From Prevotellaceae bacterium UBA1391 (GTDB taxonomy: Bacteria > Bacteroidota > Bacteroidia > Bacteroidales > Bacteroidaceae), in assembly GCA_002305265.1 (NCBI GenBank), contig DBQP01000018.1:95575-159574 (forward strand): a DNA stretch of 64,000 bases. The letters run 5' to 3'. The stretch's first letter is position 1. Every line of letters starts with the position of its first letter. Shown piece by piece: positions 16,098-25,452 of the stretch. The translations under genes were made by a program, and so were the position numbers. Below the pieces are notes generated by a model. The model did not search any database. It was not told the DNA's origin and was given only the letters and a program-made list of their open reading frames with translations.

Positions 16098-17144
16098 TCA
16101 CCAGGCGCTGAGGTCGTCCTGATGCTTCACGACGCTGGCGATGTCGGCCGGCAGCCGGGGGAAGAACTTGTAGCCGGTGAGGCGCTCTACCTCCGCGATG
16201 GTGTTGACGTAGTCGGAGCGGGTGAGGTTTTGGTCGGAGTTCTTCATGACGAAGGCGATGCCTTGCGGATGGTCGCCCATGCGGAGCACGATCTTGAAAA
16301 AGGCCTTGGGCACGGCCACGTGGTTCGGTCCGATGGTGTCGTATCGCCCTTTGAGCGGGAGCGGGCCGCTGACGATGAACACTTCGCCGTACTTGACGGC
16401 CCAGCGGCGGCAGCTGATCTCGAGTTCGTTCCAGTCGCCGGTGTTGAGCCGCTTCGTCTGCGGGCAGCAGTTGGTGAAGAGGAAGGTTGAGTACATGACT
16501 TCGGGGTCCCATTTGGCGTCGGCCGCCGGAAACATGTGGCCGCGGTCGTATCCGCTGCCGCGATAGTCGGCCAGACCGGCGCGCGGGCGGCTCACGTCGT
16601 CGTCCTCATGCCATGCGTTGCTGCCTGGGCGCTCGTAGGGGCCGTCGGCGCGGTCGGCCGTCAGTCGCCATGCCACCCAGTTGGGGATGCGGAGGTCGTC
16701 GTTGTAGCCCACGGTGTAGGCTGGACGGAAGAGCACTTGTTCGGTGGTTCCGCGCGGCGTCTGCGGCAGGCCGTAGCGGCGGTCGGCCCGCTCGTCGACG
16801 ACGGCGGTGGTGGCTGCCGGCTGGGGCTGCGCGCTGGTGCGGCCGGATGTGGAGCCCGAGCGTGTCTGCTCAGTGGCGGACGGGGAGGCCGAGGGCGTGC
16901 GCTGCGTGCGGCCGGAGGCGGGCGCGGTGGAGCCGACGGGCGCATCGGAACGGGTGGGATTGGCGGGGGCGGAGGTGGACTCCTGCTGCCAGGTGGGCGG
17001 CGTGGGCTGGCTTGGCTGCGTGATGCAGCCTCGCTGTGCGAGAATCCAGCCCGCCAGCAGGAAGACGAGCACGAGACCGTAGGCCAGGTGGGAGGCTTGT
17101 TTTTTCTTGCGTTTCTGAGTCATTCGTGTGGGCTTGCTTGACAT
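16098..17144 (-). CDS. DNA/RNA non-specific endonuclease (NUC1 type)
   Basis: A 348-residue membrane-anchored or secreted nuclease. A basic start (QKRKKK) and a single hydrophobic segment (about residues 20-36) are followed by a long Ser/Thr/Pro/Gln-rich linker (about 42-118) and the catalytic domain. The beta-beta-alpha metal motif is YDRGHMFPAAD, with D200 and H203, and the downstream FTNCCPQTKRLNTGDWNELE supplies the metal-binding Asn (N236). Translation may start at 17144 or at the second Met (17123). Such enzymes degrade extracellular DNA or RNA for nutrient or phosphate scavenging. The low-complexity linker would hold the domain away from the membrane. Confidence 0.92.
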   Translation of the reverse strand: MSSKPTRMTQKRKKKQASHLAYGLVLVFLLAGWILAQRGCITQPSQPTPPTWQQESTSAPANPTRSDAPVGSTAPASGRTQRTPSASPSATEQTRSGSTSGRTSAQPQPAATTAVVDERADRRYGLPQTPRGTTEQVLFRPAYTVGYNDDLRIPNWVAWRLTADRADGPYERPGSNAWHEDDDVSRPRAGLADYRGSGYDRGHMFPAADAKWDPEVMYSTFLFTNCCPQTKRLNTGDWNELEISCRRWAVKYGEVFIVSGPLPLKGRYDTIGPNHVAVPKAFFKIVLRMGDHPQGIAFVMKNSDQNLTRSDYVNTIAEVERLTGYKFFPRLPADIASVVKHQDDLSAW

Positions 17145-17215
17145 GAAATCGGATAGCTCCGGCGGCCTGTGCCTGTGGAGCTATCCGACGTGGTTATCCG
17201 TGGCGGGCGGCGCGA

Positions 17216-17764
17216 TCAGCGCATGGCCCATGCGATGCCGGCGGCATGCTCGCGCACGAGCTGGAGGCTGGCTTCGTCCTGTGTGACGGTGAGGGTCTCG
17301 CCGTTGGGCAGTGTGGCGCGGACGGTGCCGTCGGGGTTGATGCGCACGAGCTCGCGGCTCTCGCCGTTGCCCTCCAGGCTCCATGTCTGGGTCTTTTTGT
17401 CGTAGTTGTAGCGCACGACGTTGCCGTCGGGTCCGACCACGCGGTAGCCGTCCTTCAGGGTGGTGACGGCGTAGGAGCGGCCGTCGGAGCCTACGACGTT
17501 CTTGGTCTTGCCCACGTTGTTGGCCACGGGGTTGTCGCCTGTCCAGAACTCGATGGAGTTGAGCACGAGCACGTCGACCGTGCCCACGATGGCATAGGCG
17601 GGCGATATGACGATGAAGATGAGTTCGTTGAGGAACTTGTTGCCTGTCGCATTCTTGTTCCAGGATGCGAGCTTGTTGAAGAGCGAGAATGATCCTACGC
17701 AGGAGGACGTCAGCAGGGCGGCGGCCATCAGCAGCGCGCCTGCCTTGAGGTGCTTGATGTTCAT
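17216..17764 (-). CDS. DUF3332-family lipoprotein
   Basis: A 182-residue protein with a lipoprotein signal (MNIKHLKAGALLMAAALLTSSC, lipobox LTSSC). The following region SFSLFNKLASWNKNATGNKFLNELIFIVISPAY is diagnostic of DUF3332, a small family of unknown function with one or two hydrophobic segments (VDVLVLNSIEFWTG). The C-terminal half is beta-rich with repeating DG turns. No partner gene is apparent; neighbours are unrelated. Confidence 0.82.
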   Translation of the reverse strand: MNIKHLKAGALLMAAALLTSSCVGSFSLFNKLASWNKNATGNKFLNELIFIVISPAYAIVGTVDVLVLNSIEFWTGDNPVANNVGKTKNVVGSDGRSYAVTTLKDGYRVVGPDGNVVRYNYDKKTQTWSLEGNGESRELVRINPDGTVRATLPNGETLTVTQDEASLQLVREHAAGIAWAMR

Positions 17765-17923
17765 AAAGGCAAAGGTTTGGGTGTGAATAAATAAAAGGGT
17801 CTACGTTTCGCGATTGTCGCGTTGGCGCCGCGGCCGTGGGCCGGCGGTGGGCCGGACGGGGCGCACGCTGTGTGCGGGCGCGGCGTGGCGTGACGTACGG
17901 GCGGGTGTGCCCGTGGTGGAAAA

Positions 17924-18001
17924 CGAAGGCGTTCTTTTTCGTTTGCGAAGGCCTTCGTGTTCGCTCGCGAAGGCCTTCGTTTTTTTGCGGGAAGGCCTTC
18001 G
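17924..18001. repeat. 22-bp-period palindromic array C (4 cores)
   Basis: Cores start at 17924, 17946, 17968 and 17990: CGAAGGCGTTCT, CGAAGGCCTTCG, CGAAGGCCTTCG and GGAAGGCCTTCG. The 10-bp spacers are T-rich on this strand. The array lies 108 bp beyond the end of rhaM and upstream of the DUF3332 gene (both on the minus strand). The rest of 17765-18108 is G+C-rich with no further recognisable element. Confidence 0.92.
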
Positions 18002-18108
18002 TGCGCTGGAGGGGGCTGGCCGGAGGATCAGCGGCGGCGGGGTGCAGGCGGGCGGGCGGCACGGGGCGGGCGGCGCAGGGCTGAGGGGCGGGCCTGTGGG
18101 GAGTGGGA

Positions 18109-18423
18109 TCAGTCGAGGTGGAAGACCTCGTTGATGGGCACCGTCACGGGCGAGTTGTCGGGGTTGGTCTCCATGATGTCGGCCATCATGTCCCACCATC
18201 GCTGCGTGATGGGGTCGGTGCCCATGTCCTGACTGCTCGTCTCGCCCTCGATTTCCTGATAGGCGAAGAGGATGTTCGTGGCTGGGTCGTGGAAGATGCT
18301 GTAGTTGCTCACGCCGGCGCTTTTGAGGCCGCGGCGCAGCTCGGGCCAGAGTGCGGCATGGCGGCGCTGGTATTCCTCCTCGCAGCCGGGCTTGAGAAAC
18401 ATCTTGAAGGCGAATCGTTTCAT
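18109..18423 (-). CDS. rhaM: L-rhamnose mutarotase RhaM
   Basis: A 104-residue cytosolic enzyme that interconverts the alpha and beta anomers of L-rhamnose. The sequence MKRFAFKMFLKPGCEEEYQR, then HAALWPELRRGLKSAGVSNYSIF and the C-terminal TNPDNSPV match the dimeric alpha/beta-barrel family at full length. No other rhamnose genes are adjacent, so it may serve a dispersed pathway. It is divergent from proB, with promoters back to back between 18449 and 18507. Confidence 0.93.
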   Translation of the reverse strand: MKRFAFKMFLKPGCEEEYQRRHAALWPELRRGLKSAGVSNYSIFHDPATNILFAYQEIEGETSSQDMGTDPITQRWWDMMADIMETNPDNSPVTVPINEVFHLD

Positions 18424-18448
18424 AGGCGGAGAGTCGTTATGGTCATTG

Positions 18449-18507
18449 CAAATATAAAGGAAAAGAATGAAACAAGTGGCTTCTTTTCTTTTTTTTGTGT
18501 AATTTTG
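18449..18507. promoter_or_regulatory. Divergent promoter region of rhaM and proB
   Basis: On the minus strand CAAATATA (18449-18456) reads TATATTTG and serves rhaM. On the plus strand TAATTTTG (18500-18507) serves proB, 61 bp before its start codon. Neither has a perfect -33 element. Confidence 0.65.
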
Positions 18508-18568
18508 CAGCAAAATCATAGCGCGCCGCCGGGGTTGGCGGTGCGGCTGCATAAAAAAAGAATAAAAG

Positions 18569-19678
18569 ATGAGAATCACGGTGAAAGTGGGCAGCAACGT
18601 GCTCACACGGGCCGACGGCTCGCTGGACGTGACCCGCATGTCGGCCCTCGTCGACCAAGTGGCCGAGCTGCGGCAGCGCGGCGTGGAGGTGCTGATGGTG
18701 TCGTCGGGCGCTGTGGCTGCGGGCCGCAGCGAGCTGCAGGGGCTCGACGCCTCTCGCATGGACGCGGTGGAGCAGCGCCAGCTCTACTCGGCCGTGGGCC
18801 AGGCGAAGCTGATCAACCGCTACTACGAGCTCTTCCGCGACCACGGCATGGCCGTGGGGCAGGTGCTCTCGACGAAGGAAAGTTTCGGCACGCGCCGCCA
18901 CTACCTCAACCAGCGCGCCTGCATGAACGCGTTGCTCGACCGCGGCGTGATTCCCGTCATCAACGAGAACGACACGGTGAGCGTGACCGAACTGATGTTC
19001 ACCGACAACGACGAGCTGTCGGGGCTGGTGGCCGCGATGATGGACTGCGACGCGCTCATCATCCTGAGCAACATCGACGGCATCTTCACGGCCCACCCCG
19101 ACGATCCTTCAGCGCAGCTCATCCGGAGCGTGGAGCCGGGCCGCGACCTTTCCGACTACATCTCGGCGGAGCGTTCCGGCTTCGGCCGCGGCGGCATGCA
19201 GACCAAGAGCCACATCGCGCAGAAGGTGGCGCTGGAAGGCATCGACGTGGTCATCGCCAACGGCAAGCGCGACGGCATCCTCACGGCGCTGGTGGACGAA
19301 CTGGAGCAACTGCGCCAGGGCATGCCAGACCACGCCGCGCAGGTGCCCTTCACGCGCTTCGTGCCCTCGCATGAGGAGACGTCGAGCGTGAAGCGCTGGA
19401 TTGCCCACAGCGAGGGATTCGCGAAGGGCGCGGTGCATCTCGACGCCAACGCCACGGAGCGGCTGCTCGGCGACGAGGCCGTGAGCATCCTGCCCGTGGG
19501 CATCACGCAGGTGGACGGCAGCTTCGAGCGCCACGACATCATCTCGATCATCGCGGCCGACGGCAGCCTCATCGGCGTGGGCCGCACCGACTACGGCGAC
19601 GAGGAGGCGCGCGCCGTCGTGGGGCGTCACGGCCAGCGGCCCATCGTCCACTACGACTATCTTTGCCTCAATCCCTGA
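18569..19678 (+). CDS. proB: Glutamate 5-kinase ProB
   Basis: First enzyme of proline synthesis: glutamate + ATP gives glutamyl 5-phosphate. The 369 residues carry the amino-acid-kinase fold ([12 protein letters not shown] phosphate-binding start; [32 protein letters not shown]-like [15 protein letters not shown]) and a C-terminal PUA domain (about residues 275-369). The nucleotide motif [19 protein letters not shown] is intact. proA follows after 91 bp, so the two are probably co-transcribed. Confidence 0.97.
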   Translation: MRITVKVGSNVLTRADGSLDVTRMSALVDQVAELRQRGVEVLMVSSGAVAAGRSELQGLDASRMDAVEQRQLYSAVGQAKLINRYYELFRDHGMAVGQVLSTKESFGTRRHYLNQRACMNALLDRGVIPVINENDTVSVTELMFTDNDELSGLVAAMMDCDALIILSNIDGIFTAHPDDPSAQLIRSVEPGRDLSDYISAERSGFGRGGMQTKSHIAQKVALEGIDVVIANGKRDGILTALVDELEQLRQGMPDHAAQVPFTRFVPSHEETSSVKRWIAHSEGFAKGAVHLDANATERLLGDEAVSILPVGITQVDGSFERHDIISIIAADGSLIGVGRTDYGDEEARAVVGRHGQRPIVHYDYLCLNP

Positions 19679-19769
19679 CCTGCGCCGCCCGGCAGTCCCC
19701 GTCGGGCAGTCCCGCCCAGGCGAAGCCACCGCGCCGCGCAGGGTTCTTCACCCCCATCCCCTCCCGACT

Positions 19770-21014
19770 ATGACGCTTTTCGACACAGCACGTGCCACGT
19801 GCACGCAACTGGCGGCGCTCTCCGACGCTGCCCGCAATCAGATTCTGCTCGACACGGCCGCGGCCATCGACGCCAGTCATGACTTCATCCTCGCGGCCAA
19901 CCGTGAGGACCTCGCACACATGGATGCGGCCAACCCGATGTACGACCGGCTGAAACTGACACCGGAGCGCCTCGCCGGCATTGCGTCCGACATGCGCCAC
20001 GTGGCCGGACTGCCCTCGCCGCTGGGGCGCGTGCTGAAGCACACGGTGCTGCCCAACGGGCTCGACCTGAAGCGCGTGAGCGTGCCGTTCGGCGTCATCG
20101 GCGTCGTCTACGAGGCACGGCCCAACGTCACCTTCGACGTGTTCGCGCTCTGCTTCAAGGCCGGAAACGCCTGCATCCTGAAAGGAGGCAAGGACGCCGA
20201 CGCCAGCAACCGCGCCGGTGTGAGCCTCATCGCCAGCGTGCTGGAACGCCACGGACTGCCCGCCGCTGCCTGCACGCTGCTGCCCGCCACCCACGAATGG
20301 ACCGCGCAGCTGCTGCATGCCCGCGGCAAAGTCGACCTCGTGATTCCGCGCGGCAGCAAGCGACTGATAGACTTCGTGCGCGAGGAGGCCACCATCCCCG
20401 TCATCGAGACGGGTGCCGGCGTCTGCCACGCCTACTTCGACGCCGCCGGCGACGTGGACAAAGGCGCGCGCATCATCCAAAACGCCAAGACGCGCCGCGT
20501 GAGCGTGTGCAACGCACTCGACTGCCTGCTGCTGCATGCCAGCCGTCTGGCCGACCTTCCGGCGCTGGTGCGCCCCATGGCCGAGCAGCACGTGCGCCTC
20601 TACTGCGACGTCCGCGCGCTGACGGTGCTGCGGGCAGAAGGCGGCTATCCCGCCGACCTGCTTCACAGCGCCGACGCCGACACCTTCGGCACGGAGTTCC
20701 AGGACTATGCCATGGGTGTGCACGTGGTGGACAGCATCGACGCCGCCCTCGCCCATATCGCACAGTACGGCTCGGGCCACAGCGAGTGCATCGTGACCGA
20801 GGACGCAGTGGCAGCACGACAGTTTCAAACCGCCGTCGATGCAGCTTGCGTCTATTGGAACGCTCCCACTTCCTTCACCGATGGCGCCCAGTTCGGACTG
20901 GGTGCGGAAATCGGCATCAGCACGCAGAAGCTGCACGCACGCGGACCGATGGCGCTGGAGGAAATCACCACCTACAAATGGCTCATCGAAGGCAACGGAC
21001 AGACCCGTCCCTGA
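19770..21014 (+). CDS. proA: Gamma-glutamyl phosphate reductase ProA
   Basis: Second enzyme of proline synthesis, reducing glutamyl 5-phosphate with NADPH. 414 residues, normal length. Aldehyde-dehydrogenase-superfamily motifs are visible: [19 protein letters not shown], the NAD(P) stretch [18 protein letters not shown] and the catalytic Cys region [15 protein letters not shown]. It directly follows proB. It is 66 bp ahead of an NhaC-type antiporter on the same strand. Confidence 0.97.
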   Translation: MTLFDTARATCTQLAALSDAARNQILLDTAAAIDASHDFILAANREDLAHMDAANPMYDRLKLTPERLAGIASDMRHVAGLPSPLGRVLKHTVLPNGLDLKRVSVPFGVIGVVYEARPNVTFDVFALCFKAGNACILKGGKDADASNRAGVSLIASVLERHGLPAAACTLLPATHEWTAQLLHARGKVDLVIPRGSKRLIDFVREEATIPVIETGAGVCHAYFDAAGDVDKGARIIQNAKTRRVSVCNALDCLLLHASRLADLPALVRPMAEQHVRLYCDVRALTVLRAEGGYPADLLHSADADTFGTEFQDYAMGVHVVDSIDAALAHIAQYGSGHSECIVTEDAVAARQFQTAVDAACVYWNAPTSFTDGAQFGLGAEIGISTQKLHARGPMALEEITTYKWLIEGNGQTRP

Positions 21015-21080
21015 CCACCGGTCTGCGCTCACACCACCCCGCCGGCGCACGCCCCATTCTTTCTCACCGAACCGCTGCGA

Positions 21081-22571
21081 ATGTCTCACTTCCCACATCA
21101 CAACCTGCATAGGCGCCCCAGCTTCCGCCTGTCAGTCCTGCCCGTGGCATGGATGATCGGCTGCATGCTGTTCATCATTTGCGTGCTGGGCGCCGAGTAC
21201 GCCGTCGACTGGAGCAAATACGCCCTGCTCTCTGCGGCCGCACTGGCGGCCGGCCTCGTCCGCTGGCGCTACCGGAGGCCCTGGCGCTACCTCCTCCTCG
21301 GTCTGCGCAAGAGCTGGCGGCAAGTGCAGCCCGCGCTCGTCGTGCTGCTGTTCATCGCCATGGTGAGCACCATCTGGATGCTCTCGGGCGTCGTGCCCGC
21401 ACTCATCGACTACGGACTGCAGCTGCTCAATCCGCGCTTCTTCCTCGCGACGGCCGCGCTCATTTGCGCCGTCACCAGTCTCTTCACGGGCTCGTCGTGG
21501 ACCACCATCGCCACCCTCGGCGTGGCGCTGCAGGGCATCGGCACCGTCTTCGGCTATCATCAGGGCTGGATTGCCGGCGCCATCATCTCGGGCGCGTACT
21601 TCGGCGACAAAGTGTCGCCCTTAAGCGACACCACCGTGCTGGCGTCGTCGAGCTGCGGCGTGCCCCTGATGACCCACGTGCGCTACATGATGTTCACGTC
21701 GCTGCCGGCGCTGTTTCTCGCCGTGCTCGTCTTCCTCGGCGTCGGACTGTGGAGCGGAATCGCGACGGCGACGGCCACTGCTGCCGCCGCGACCGTCGAG
21801 GGACTGCGGCAGACCTTCGTCATCACGCCTTGGCTGCTGCTCGTTCCCATCATCACGGCGCTGCTCATCGTCTTCCGCGTCGGCACCAACCTCACCCTGG
21901 CGCTGTCGACGCTGCTCGGCGTCGTCGCGATGCTGGTGTTCCAGCCGCAGCTCGTAGACCAGTTGGCGCTGCGCTTCGCCGCATTCGGCGACGCCGGCCG
22001 TGTGCTGGCCATCCTGCGCAGCCTGGTGACTGGCAACACCTTCTCGACGGGCAATGCGCTGCTCGACACGCTCACGTCGACAGGCGGAATCCTCGGCATG
22101 GTGCCTACCTACATCATCATTCTCAGCGCCATGGTGTTTGGCGGCGCGCTGATGGGCACCGGCATGCTGTCAGCCCTGACCGATGCCATCACCCTCCGCC
22201 TGCGCGGCGTGCGGCGCACCGTGGGCGCCACGGTGGGCACGGGCATCTTCCTCAACGCCTGCACGGGCGACCAGTATCTGTCGGTGATTCTCGGCGGCAA
22301 CATCTACAAAAACATCTACCGGCGCCAGCGGCTGGAGCCGCGGCTGCTGAGCCGCACCGTCGAAGACAGCACGTCGGTCACCTCCGTCCTCATCCCCTGG
22401 AATTCCTGTGGCATCACCCAAAGCAGCGTGCTGGGCGTCTCGACCCTCGTCTACCTCCCCTTCTGCCTCTTCAATTATCTCAGTCCGCTCATGTCGTTGC
22501 TGATGGCCTACACCGGATGGACCATCCGGAAACCCTCGGAGCGCACGCCGACGGAATTGGGCCGCGCTTGA
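21081..22571 (+). CDS. Na+/H+ antiporter, NhaC family
   Basis: Inner-membrane antiporter of 496 residues with about eleven hydrophobic helices. Family features include FTGSSWTTIATLGVALQGIG, GAYFGDKVSPLSDTTVLASS (acidic and polar residues in the transport core) and the late IPWNSCGITQSSVLGV. It likely exports Na+ in exchange for H+ (or exchanges malate/lactate-coupled ions in some relatives). It closes the proBA cluster; proline and Na+ homeostasis are both osmotic functions, but a functional link is inference. Confidence 0.92.
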   Translation: MSHFPHHNLHRRPSFRLSVLPVAWMIGCMLFIICVLGAEYAVDWSKYALLSAAALAAGLVRWRYRRPWRYLLLGLRKSWRQVQPALVVLLFIAMVSTIWMLSGVVPALIDYGLQLLNPRFFLATAALICAVTSLFTGSSWTTIATLGVALQGIGTVFGYHQGWIAGAIISGAYFGDKVSPLSDTTVLASSSCGVPLMTHVRYMMFTSLPALFLAVLVFLGVGLWSGIATATATAAAATVEGLRQTFVITPWLLLVPIITALLIVFRVGTNLTLALSTLLGVVAMLVFQPQLVDQLALRFAAFGDAGRVLAILRSLVTGNTFSTGNALLDTLTSTGGILGMVPTYIIILSAMVFGGALMGTGMLSALTDAITLRLRGVRRTVGATVGTGIFLNACTGDQYLSVILGGNIYKNIYRRQRLEPRLLSRTVEDSTSVTSVLIPWNSCGITQSSVLGVSTLVYLPFCLFNYLSPLMSLLMAYTGWTIRKPSERTPTELGRA

Positions 22572-22587
22572 GAATAACCCGCATTCC

Positions 22588-22619
22588 TTTGCCCAATTCG
22601 CATAAAATACGTAAATTTG
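22588..22619 (+). promoter_or_regulatory. Promoter of the M13 peptidase gene
   Basis: TTTG at 22588-22591, a 20-bp spacer and TAAATTTG at 22612-22619. The leader to the ATG at 22834 is about 210 nt; I see no clear repeat in it. Confidence 0.88.
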
Positions 22620-22833
22620 CATGCTTTGCTGCGGTTTCTGCCTGCGGACGGCGGCGCCGGACGTCCGTGCACACGCAGGCACAGGACGCTGAAGCCGCCC
22701 TGCCTTCCGCAACAATGCCGCCCAGGCGGACAGCCCGTCTGCAAGCCGACGACTCCGTCGCTGCACGCCGCCCACCGGCCGTCGCCACTTCCGGCGCGAC
22801 ATCCGCCTCCATCCATTTCAAATCATACGCTTT

Positions 22834-24888
22834 ATGAAACTCAAAAACTACGTACCGATGATTGCTATGGCAATTCTTGGAACTTCCTGCGCGAATCGCG
22901 CGGACAACAACGGCATCGGCATCCGCATGGAGAACCTGAACGACTCCGTGTCGCCCGGTGAGGACTTCTACCAGTACGCCTGCGGCGGCTGGATCAAGAA
23001 CAACCCGCTCAAGCCCGAATATTCTCGCTTCGGATCCTTCGACGCCGTGGCCGAGGCCAACCGCGAGCAAATCAAGGAACTGATTCTCGGACTGGCCAAG
23101 GAGAAGCACGAGAAGGGTTCGGTGGAGCAGAAGATCGGCGATCTCTACGCGCTGATGATGGACTCCACACGCCAGAACAAAGACGGATACGCCCCCATCA
23201 AAGCCGATCTCGAGCAGATTGAGCAGACCGCAACCCGCGAGGACTTGCTCCGCCTGCTGGCAGAGAACGAGGAGAAAGGCGGCAGCATGCTCTTCGGTGG
23301 CTACATCGGGGCAGACATGATGGACGCCAAGAACAACATCGTCGAGATCGGTCAGAGCGGTCTCTCCATGGGACAGAAGGAATACTACCTGAGCGACGAG
23401 GAGAGCTACAAGAAGATTCGCGACGCCTTCCGCCAGCACGTGGTGAAGATGTTCCAGCTCATCGGCGACGACAAGCAGCTGGCCACCGCCAAGATGGAGG
23501 CTGTGATGGAGGTGGAGACCGCCATGGCGAAAGTGAGCAAGAGCCGCGTCGAGCTGCGCGACCCCGCCTCCAACTACCACAAGTTCACCTACGACGCCCT
23601 CAAGAAGGAGTTTGCCGGCTACGACTGGGACCAGTATTGCCACATCAACTACATCGACAACCTCAAGGAAATCGTCGTCGGACAGCCCGAGGCCATCAAG
23701 GGCGCCATCGCCATCCTCAACGGCACCGACCTGCAGAAACTGAAATACTGGGCTGAGTGGAACCTGCTCGACGGCAATGCATCCGTGCTCGGCGACAAGA
23801 TCTATGCCCAGAACTTCGACTTCTACAACCGCACCATGACCGGCGCCAAGGAGCAGCAGCCGCGCTGGAAGCGCGCCGTCAGCACCGTGGGCAGCGTGCT
23901 CGGCGAGGCCGTCGGACAGATGTACGTGAAGAAATACTTCCCCGCCGAGAACAAGGCGCGCATGGAAGAGCTCGTGAAGAACCTCCAGAAGGCGCTTGCC
24001 GAGCGCATTGACGCACAGGAGTGGATGAGCGACAGCACCAAGATGTACGCCAAGGAGAAGCTCGCCAGCTTCTACGTGAAGATCGGCTACCCCAACAAGT
24101 GGAAAGACTACTCCAAGCTCACCATCGACCCCGCACGCAATCTCTACGAGAACATGCAGGCCGTGCGCGAGTGGGCCAAGAAGAAGGAAGTGGAAGAGAA
24201 GTATGGCAAGCCCGTCGATCCCGACGAGTGGTATATGACGCCCCAGACCGTCAACGCCTACTACAACCCCACGACCAACGAAATCTGCTTCCCCGCCGGC
24301 ATCCTCCAGTATCCATTCTTCGACATGGAGGCTGACGACGCCTTCAACTACGGCGCCATCGGCGTCGTCATCGGCCACGAGATGACCCACGGCTTCGACG
24401 ACCAGGGCCGCCAGTTCGACAAGACCGGCAACTTCCGCGACTGGTGGGCTGCAGGCGACGGCGACAAGTTCAAGGAGCGCGCACAGGTGATGGTCGACTT
24501 CTTCAACAAGATCGAGGTGCTGCCCGGCCTCCATGCCAACGGCGAGCTCACGCTCGGCGAGAACATCGCCGACCACGGCGGCCTCAAGATTGCCTACACC
24601 GCCTTCAAGAACGCACAGAAGAAAGCCCTCGAGGCCGGTCAGGACACGCTGAAGACCGTCAACGGCCTCACGCCCGACCAGCGCTTCTTCCTCGCCTACG
24701 CCGGCGTATGGGCCCAGAACATCACCGAGGAAGCCATGCGCGACCTCACCGCGCGCGACCCCCACTCGCTCGGCGAGTGGCGCGTGAACGGCGCCCTGCC
24801 CCACATCCAGGCATGGTACGACGCCTTCGGCATCAAGAAGGGCGACAAGCTCTACATCCCCGCCGAGAAGCGCGTCAACATCTGGTGA
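22834..24888 (+). CDS. M13 family zinc endopeptidase (PepO/neprilysin-like), lipoprotein
   Basis: A 684-residue exported peptidase. MKLKNYVPMIAMAILGTSC is a lipoprotein signal. The N-terminal helical lobe begins with DFYQYACGGWIKNNP, a hallmark of M13 enzymes. The catalytic lobe contains VIGHEMTHGFDDQGRQFD, giving zinc ligands H515 and H519 with catalytic E516, and GENIADHGG with third ligand E576 and D580. The C-terminal VNGALPHIQAW and the terminal ERVNIW are typical. It probably trims peptides in the periplasm or at the cell surface. A strong terminator follows. Confidence 0.96.
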   Translation: MKLKNYVPMIAMAILGTSCANRADNNGIGIRMENLNDSVSPGEDFYQYACGGWIKNNPLKPEYSRFGSFDAVAEANREQIKELILGLAKEKHEKGSVEQKIGDLYALMMDSTRQNKDGYAPIKADLEQIEQTATREDLLRLLAENEEKGGSMLFGGYIGADMMDAKNNIVEIGQSGLSMGQKEYYLSDEESYKKIRDAFRQHVVKMFQLIGDDKQLATAKMEAVMEVETAMAKVSKSRVELRDPASNYHKFTYDALKKEFAGYDWDQYCHINYIDNLKEIVVGQPEAIKGAIAILNGTDLQKLKYWAEWNLLDGNASVLGDKIYAQNFDFYNRTMTGAKEQQPRWKRAVSTVGSVLGEAVGQMYVKKYFPAENKARMEELVKNLQKALAERIDAQEWMSDSTKMYAKEKLASFYVKIGYPNKWKDYSKLTIDPARNLYENMQAVREWAKKKEVEEKYGKPVDPDEWYMTPQTVNAYYNPTTNEICFPAGILQYPFFDMEADDAFNYGAIGVVIGHEMTHGFDDQGRQFDKTGNFRDWWAAGDGDKFKERAQVMVDFFNKIEVLPGLHANGELTLGENIADHGGLKIAYTAFKNAQKKALEAGQDTLKTVNGLTPDQRFFLAYAGVWAQNITEEAMRDLTARDPHSLGEWRVNGALPHIQAWYDAFGIKKGDKLYIPAEKRVNIW

Positions 24889-24921
24889 GCCCCGCGCTGA
24901 GCGCAACCCTCCCCCAACCTC

Positions 24922-24960
24922 CATCCGCCCGTTGCAGCCCCGTGCTGCAGCGGGCGGATG
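24922..24960 (+). terminator. Terminator of the M13 peptidase gene
   Basis: CATCCGCCCGTTGCAGC (24922-24938) pairs with GCTGCAGCGGGCGGATG (24944-24960) with one G-U pair and a 5-nt loop, 34 bp after the stop codon. Confidence 0.9.
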
Positions 24961-25040
24961 CCGTTTATCCCACAGCGGCGCACCACCCACGCACTCCTCC
25001 TGCGCCACAGACCAGCCCACTGCCGCCGGCGCGCACCGCA

Positions 25041-25118
25041 CGAAGGCCTTCGCGACGGAAAACGACTGCGTTCGTAAGCCGAAACGAAGGCCTTCGTTTT
25101 TGAAAACGAACGCAGTCG
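25041..25118. repeat. 22-bp-period palindromic array D (4 cores)
   Basis: Cores start at 25041, 25063, 25085 and 25107: CGAAGGCCTTCG, CGACTGCGTTCG, CGAAGGCCTTCG and CGAACGCAGTCG. The two core types alternate here. A partial CGAAGGCG at 25149 is out of phase. The array lies between the M13 terminator and the TonB-receptor promoter. The stretch 25165-25395 shows nothing recognisable. Confidence 0.93.
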
Positions 25119-25397
25119 AAATGCTCCGACCGCGCGCCCGTTCCGCAACGAAGGCGCACCAGTCTATCCTCGCCGGCGCGCCCATCTCCCCCCGTCGGCG
25201 CGCCCGCCCGCGCCCCCAAGCAACGTCCGCCCGCCTTCGTGGTGCCGCGCGCATGCGCCACGAGGCAAACCGCGCCGAAACCCGCTGCCACAGGCGGTGT
25301 AAGCGCCGTGCGGCGCAGGGGCGATGTCACCATTATTTGTGAGCATCGGCGCCCTTCCGCCGCGCCGGCGCACGTGCATTTTACTGTTTTTTGAGTA

Positions 25398-25428
25398 TTG
25401 CCCACCCAGCCGGAAAGCCGTAATTTTG
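25398..25428 (+). promoter_or_regulatory. Promoter of the TonB receptor operon
   Basis: TTG at 25398-25400, a 20-bp spacer and TAATTTTG at 25421-25428, 25 bp before the start codon. No obvious Fur-type inverted repeat was recognised. Confidence 0.82.
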
Positions 25429-25452
25429 CACCCGAAATTCAACCGCATTCAG

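Noticed and set aside
22620..22833. Another 22-bp array in the M13 peptidase leader
   Set aside because: I looked for in-phase repeats here and found none convincing.
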